Below are positions 60,213-64,000 of a stretch of DNA of 64,000 bases, piece after piece. Made by a program: the position numbers and the translations under genes. Each line of letters opens with the position of its first letter. The stretch's first letter is position 1. Source of the DNA: Nitrospira sp. GTDB taxonomy: Bacteria > Nitrospirota > Nitrospiria > Nitrospirales > Nitrospiraceae. The notes beneath the pieces are model-generated. The model worked only from the letters and a program-made list of their open reading frames with translations. It was not told the DNA's origin and ran no database searches. Location: contig JALDRG010000011.1 of the NCBI GenBank assembly GCA_031315995.1, positions 1 through 64,000 of the forward strand, written 5' to 3'.

Positions 60213-60488
60213 ATGAAGACTAAACGATCATCTCGTCCATCGTTCACTGAACAAGACACGCTGGTGATGCCGTCCACTCCTATGCTTGAACAGCATTTTG
60301 AGGACATCTTAGAGGCTGTCGAGGAGATCCACAATCTGTCTGCCGCGCTGAGAGTGATTTCGTTAGACGACAAAAACAGGGACGGGTACGAAGGTCGGCT
60401 CTATGCAGCCCTCACGCACCTTGATCACCATGTGAAGCCTGCCATCAAGGAATGGGATCGCGTGGTGGATCGCATGCCGGAAGATTGA
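60213..60488 (+). CDS. Small hypothetical protein
   Basis: 91 residues from an ATG after GAAAGGAAAGCGCC. Acidic and helical: LEQHFEDILEAVEEIHNLSAALRVIS, then YEGRLYAALTHLDHHVKPAIKEWDRVVDRM. The His/Glu spacing (EQHFEDILEAVEEIH; HLDHHVKP) is somewhat like a minimal hemerythrin-type helix pair, but this is not enough to assign. No partner genes. Confidence 0.65.
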   Translation: MKTKRSSRPSFTEQDTLVMPSTPMLEQHFEDILEAVEEIHNLSAALRVISLDDKNRDGYEGRLYAALTHLDHHVKPAIKEWDRVVDRMPED

Positions 60489-61073
60489 AAGAGTTATTAG
60501 AAGCCGGCCTGCGTTCCTGCACCTCTCAGCGAATCTCTCCATGTTCCCGTAACGCGACAGTAATCAGCGATAATTGGAGGGGTGATCGCTACCGCGATGC
60601 GCGCCTGCATCTGTTCAGGTGCGCGGTGCCCCTGTCGCTGACTAGCCCAGCCGGCTTCGCACCCCGCTCGGTGTAAGAGTAGAGGGGTGGCCTGTTAGTC
60701 TCCTGGGACACAGCCGGTCACCGTCTCGACGGCGCGCGCAAACGCGACGCTCATTATTCTTCGCGTCGCGCACCTCGCGAACGCGCGGTCGAAGACTCCC
60801 CTTGTTGGACACGCGTACGTAAGGGGTCAGCCCAGCCGCCTTAGTGAAGGAGTAGGACATGGACAAATCGCTGATAGGCCTGTCCCCGCTTGGAATGGAA
60901 CACAGAAACCTTTCTTGCTACTGGAGCGCATTGACAAGTGGTTGAACCGGAGCAAAAATCACCCTCAGTTTGCAGTCTCTGTTTTCGTATTATGCCGGGT
61001 CGATCATTCGCCTGCCTTCTTTGAGATCCACACATTTCTCTAACTTGTGAGTTTGGTTTAGGAGGAATCGACT
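60489..61073. other. Repeat-derived spacer
   Basis: About 585 bases without a convincing gene. 60640-60840 contains decayed copies of repeat modules seen at 55947-56085 (CGCTCATTATTCTTCGCG) and 59748-60075 (CGCGCGGTCGAAGACTCCCC). The remainder is unique sequence, presumably with the promoter of the gene at 61074. Confidence 0.6.
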
Positions 61074-61268
61074 GTGTCTCAGGCCGTTTACGCAGGGGTC
61101 TTTTTGCGTGATGCTCGTTTGGGGCGGGTGGTGAGGCGTCGGGTTGTTTCCGACATCTCTAGGAGCGAACGGAGGGCTGCGTTAACCGATGCCGAGCTTC
61201 AAAACGCCGCTGCAACATCCGGTTCCAGAACGGCGACATTGGCGCCTTCCTTCAACAACCGTCGGTAA
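61074..61268 (+). CDS. Possible small basic protein
   Basis: 64 residues from a GTG directly after TTTAGGAGGAATCGACT, a near-perfect ribosome-binding site. The product is Arg/Ala-rich (LRDARLGRVVRRRVV, LTDAELQNAAATSG) and matches nothing I know. Support rests on the Shine-Dalgarno sequence and open frame only. Confidence 0.35.
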   Translation: MSQAVYAGVFLRDARLGRVVRRRVVSDISRSERRAALTDAELQNAAATSGSRTATLAPSFNNRR

Positions 61269-61556
61269 TACTTCCTGACTGTTGCCGCACAGTTGTGAGA
61301 TTCGCCCGGATGTCATCCGATGGAGTCTGCCGTTTATTATATGACACTTCCTTTTCTGCCGCGGTCGCTAGACGGGCGCTACTGATTCTCACGGCAGTCC
61401 CTCGATCTGTATGGGTTACTACAAGAAGACGGCCGCGAGCAGAATAGTCAATCGTCAGACATCGTCATTCGCTGACCGAGTGATCGACATCGTCCACTGT
61501 TGCCGCAAGCGGACCGTAGAAGACTGTCACTGCCTCGGGAGATGGAAATACTGCTT

Positions 61557-61943
61557 TTAACCCTGCAGTTGCGCCATCATTGCGGCTGGGTTCCAGTAGC
61601 CACACATGGTTTGGATTTTTCCTTCCGGGTTGATCTCGAACACATCGATGCCTTCAAAGGTGACTTGCCCGCCGTTCTTGCCGGTGCCGTGCCCCGTGAA
61701 TTTGACTGCAACCCGGTTCCCGGACGGGAAGACATGGTCTTCCGTCATCGCAATCGACTGAAAAGCTTCGAGGACGTTCGCCAGAAATTGTCGCAGGGCC
61801 GCATGGCCCTGGAGCGGAGTTGGTGCTCCAGGCTCGTAACTGATTCCCTGCTCCGCAAAGCAGGCGACCCATGCGTCCGGGTCCATCTCTCCTATTGCGG
61901 TGAAATATCGGGCCACCACTGCCGGAATATTCTCAGATGTCAT
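61557..61943 (-). CDS. NTF2-like/SnoaL-type protein
   Basis: 128 residues covering the whole NTF2 fold: VVARYFTAIGEMDPDAWVACFAE, LQGHAALRQFLANVLEAF, VAVKFTGHGTGKNGGQVTFEGIDVFEI, GKIQTMCGYWNPA. The family includes ketosteroid isomerases, polyketide cyclases and stress-linked binding proteins; catalytic residues are not conclusive. SD AAAGGAG precedes the ATG. Confidence 0.88.
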   Translation of the reverse strand: MTSENIPAVVARYFTAIGEMDPDAWVACFAEQGISYEPGAPTPLQGHAALRQFLANVLEAFQSIAMTEDHVFPSGNRVAVKFTGHGTGKNGGQVTFEGIDVFEINPEGKIQTMCGYWNPAAMMAQLQG

Positions 61944-62240
61944 GCTTGGTTCTCCTTTGCGCCGGATGGAATGTTGTGTGGAGGAGCTTGCTAAGAACCA
62001 TGATCTTCAGATGAATTACGGAGGCTTGGCTGCGTTTGGATTTCTCATGCCAGATAGTTTTGGCCGACACAGTTAGGATCTGGCCAGAGGAACATCGTCA
62101 GGCGTGGCCCTGAAGATGATGCCGATGCTGGTGGCAACAGATCAACATATGATTGAATTGATTGTGCGGCCCCTCGGTACGGGCAGTGCTTCAGTGGCCA
62201 TCCTTCACGATGAACCTATCAGCAGCTCCGTGAGGACCTC

Positions 62241-62597
62241 ATGATCGTGGAAGTTGAATCGAACGACAATTGCGAGACTAGCTTTTTTGCGCGCTTCAAG
62301 GAGGTCGGCTCGGCTCGACCGGTGGTTCAAGTCCGACTCTATGATCGAAACCCTACCGGTGAGTGGTGCTGGGTGACGGGCTGGAGCGACAATGAACAGG
62401 CTCCCACATGTCCCGCTTACGTTCAGCTGATTGAAGATTCGGGGTCGGGGTTGGCGTACCTCGTGTATGGAGGCCTCTATGGTCTGCGGTTCAGGCCCAT
62501 CCAATTCGATGAGCCTTGGAGTCTCCAGAGCTCCCATCAATGGGGAGAGGCGTATCTGTCCCTCGCCGATGTCCGTGATGTGCGGTACGCCGACTAA
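62241..62597 (+). CDS. Hypothetical protein
   Basis: 118 residues, beta-rich and soluble (CETSFFARFKEVG, RPVVQVRLYDRNPTG, CWVTGWSDN, AYLVYGGLYGLRFRPI). TGAGGA precedes the ATG. No family recognised and no operon partner. Confidence 0.55.
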   Translation: MIVEVESNDNCETSFFARFKEVGSARPVVQVRLYDRNPTGEWCWVTGWSDNEQAPTCPAYVQLIEDSGSGLAYLVYGGLYGLRFRPIQFDEPWSLQSSHQWGEAYLSLADVRDVRYAD

Positions 62598-62813
62598 CTG
62601 TTTTTGCAAGCAGGGAGCGGATCCGGTCCCGACGGCATACTTCTGTTTCCATTCACGATTCGGACCTACAATAAAATAAGTACGCTTCGATAATCGATGG
62701 ATTTCTCCCCATCGGCAAGCTCCGTCTCGAGCCTTACCAGCCGATTATTTTCACTGTGCTTGACCTCCATCGCCGGATCGGGAGTATGATGGCTCATCCT
62801 GTGACCTGCGGAT

Positions 62814-62857
62814 GTCGCTCTACTAGATGAGAATTCTCTGCCTCCTAGGAGAGCGAC
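62814..62857. repeat. Inverted repeat upstream of Usp gene
   Basis: Arms GTCGCTCTACTAG and CTAGGAGAGCGAC: 13 bp with one mismatch, 18-nt loop, 31-74 nt before the start codon. It leaves the ribosome-binding site free and may be an operator or 5'-UTR hairpin. Confidence 0.5.
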
Positions 62858-62887
62858 TGCCGACACGCCTTCCTTCAGGAGGCTGCG

Positions 62888-63745
62888 ATGCGCACCGTCG
62901 TCGCCGTCGACTGGTCCGAACAGTCTTTCAACGCCGTTAAGGTCGTCTGCCGTCTCTTCACTCATGAATCATTGACCCTTATCCACGCGGTGGACCTCCG
63001 GCCGTTCGAAAACCCGCTCTTTGCGCAACCGCTCGGTCGCAAAAGCGCTGGAGCCATGCGGGAGGGGATGGTTGCAGCAGGAGAGCGCCTGCTTGATCAA
63101 ACCGGGGCATTGGTGCCTGTCACGATTCCTTCCATCCAGCGAGTCTATAAGATCGGGAACCCGGCGCCGGTGGTGCTGGAGGCGATTCGTTCGGCCCATG
63201 CCGATTTGGTTGCAGTTGGATCACGGGGGCGTGGACGGCTCGCGGAGTTGGTCTTAGGCAGTGTCTCGCATCGAGTCGTGCTGCATGCCCCCTGCACGGC
63301 CCTGCTGGTCAGAGACGACCCGGGGAGCATTCGACGCGTGTTGCTCACCGTGGAAGGCCATGAGGATTCACTGAGGCTGCGCACCTGGTTGAGCACTCAT
63401 CGGTTCAGCCGGCCGATAGAGCTGTCCCTCTTGACCGTCGTGCCGACCATTCCCATCGGCGATTCGACGATGGAATTTCGATTCGACAAATGGACGGCTG
63501 AAATGGATCAGTATGCCCGGCAGCTTGTGGACGAAACGGCCGCAGCCTTGCGGACCATGTATCCTGCTGTCACCGAGCAAATCGAGCATGGTGATCCGGC
63601 TCATTGCATTACTAAAGCGGCTGGCCATGCCGATCTTGTGATTGTCGGCTCGCATGGTTGGAGAGGCCTTGAGCACTTCCTGCTCGGCAGCGTGTCACAC
63701 GCGGTCTTGCACAAAGTGACCTGTCCCATCCTGGTCATTCGATGA
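62888..63745 (+). CDS. Tandem universal stress protein
   Basis: 285 residues with two UspA domains. Each ends with the ATP-binding pattern G-x2-G-x9-G-S: VGSRGRGRLAELVLGSVSH in the first and VGSHGWRGLEHFLLGSVSH in the second. Both therefore look nucleotide-binding. The start is firmly set by CAGGAGG. It probably acts in cytoplasmic stress signalling. The following CBS gene, on the same strand about 105 bp on, may also sense adenine nucleotides. Confidence 0.95.
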   Translation: MRTVVAVDWSEQSFNAVKVVCRLFTHESLTLIHAVDLRPFENPLFAQPLGRKSAGAMREGMVAAGERLLDQTGALVPVTIPSIQRVYKIGNPAPVVLEAIRSAHADLVAVGSRGRGRLAELVLGSVSHRVVLHAPCTALLVRDDPGSIRRVLLTVEGHEDSLRLRTWLSTHRFSRPIELSLLTVVPTIPIGDSTMEFRFDKWTAEMDQYARQLVDETAAALRTMYPAVTEQIEHGDPAHCITKAAGHADLVIVGSHGWRGLEHFLLGSVSHAVLHKVTCPILVIR

Positions 63746-63851
63746 AGGGGGCTCTGACTCCGGTTTCGATGGGCGTCGGCGTTACGCAGTCTTTGTCCTT
63801 GGCGAATAGGACAGGCTCCGTCCACATGCATCCAACGGAAAGGAGGCGGCG

Positions 63852-64000
63852 ATGGCGTGGAATATTGCCTCGAAAATTGTTCACAGGGTGGTGACGATCG
63901 ACGAGAATCATACCGTGCTCGATGCCGCGGCGCTGATGGCCGATGAGTTCGTCGGATCGGCGCTCATCACCAGTTCCTCCAAGATCACCGGCATTTTCAC
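63852..64000 (+). CDS. CBS-domain protein (partial, runs off the window)
   Basis: 49 complete codons from an ATG after AAAGGAGGCGGCG. The fragment reads as the first half of a CBS domain (ASKIVHRVVTIDENHTVLDAA, then LMADEFVGSALITS). CBS pairs bind adenosyl ligands and regulate partner proteins. The frame is open at the right edge, so its full length is unknown. Confidence 0.85.
   Translation, partial: MAWNIASKIVHRVVTIDENHTVLDAAALMADEFVGSALITSSSKITGIF

Overview
The window looks like chromosome from a GC-rich, aerobic, chemolithotroph-like Gram-negative bacterium. My best guess is Nitrospira or a close relative in Nitrospirota. This rests on remembered gene neighbourhoods and on the content: a cytochrome bd-like/alternative complex III type respiratory cluster, many Tat/lipoprotein/outer-membrane proteins, bacterial NHEJ genes and several small zinc-ribbon proteins. 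No database search was possible. There is no prophage, no complete insertion sequence, no CRISPR array and no rRNA; one tRNA-Arg(ACG) is present.

Layout. 0.2-1.9 kb: a lipoprotein, a Cys-rich small ORF coupled to ku. 2-10.4 kb (minus strand): a seven-gene respiratory operon of pentaheme cytochrome c, molybdopterin-family subunit, 4Fe-4S subunit, NrfD-like membrane subunit, an ActD-ActE fusion, and two cytochrome bd-like subunits. 10.7-16.3 kb (plus): enolase-superfamily enzyme, a YdiJ-like FAD/Fe-S dehydrogenase, an outer-membrane barrel and a Slp-type lipoprotein. 16.3-18.9 kb: ligD, the partner of ku. 19-27.7 kb: envelope and stress genes (ASRT-like protein, ThDP oxidase, AI-2E family permease, YihY, a YqjD/YqjE-like operon, hemerythrin, BON lipoprotein, YtxH). 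28-31 kb: tRNA, a BACON/FN3 surface protein and an outer-membrane protein. 31-35.3 kb: a Ski2-like helicase encoded as two genes in permuted order, then glgC. 35.4-39.6 kb: coiled-coil protein and potABCD. 39.7-46.2 kb: a CzcCBA-like RND efflux operon and a HEAT protein. 46.3-49.1 kb: peptide deformylase, ABC exporter, small zinc-type proteins. 49.4-55.1 kb (minus): a sulfur-carrier cluster (two carriers, two E1-like enzymes, JAMM peptidase, cysteine synthase, threonine synthase, NIL protein). 55.5-64 kb: assorted genes (PLD-like, FAD monooxygenase, degenerate nucleotidyltransferase, TPM, NTF2-like, Usp, CBS) separated by repeat-rich spacers.

How parts fit. ku and ligD make a two-component end-joining system. 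The respiratory operon probably forms one membrane complex handling quinol/cytochrome c electrons, possibly with bd-like haem b subunits. The 49.8-55.1 kb cluster is predicted to make cysteine, and perhaps homocysteine, from protein thiocarboxylates. A 16-bp dyad (CTRGG-N6-CCTAG) sits about 80-140 bp upstream of several unrelated transcription units here, including the respiratory operon, the YqjD/E-like operon, hemerythrin and YtxH genes. It is a candidate shared operator.

The observations most worth following are the permuted split helicase, the ACIII/bd hybrid operon, the sulfur-carrier cluster with a carrier ending GGGR, the shared dyad and the 120-bp palindromic repeat family at 53.8-58.2 kb.
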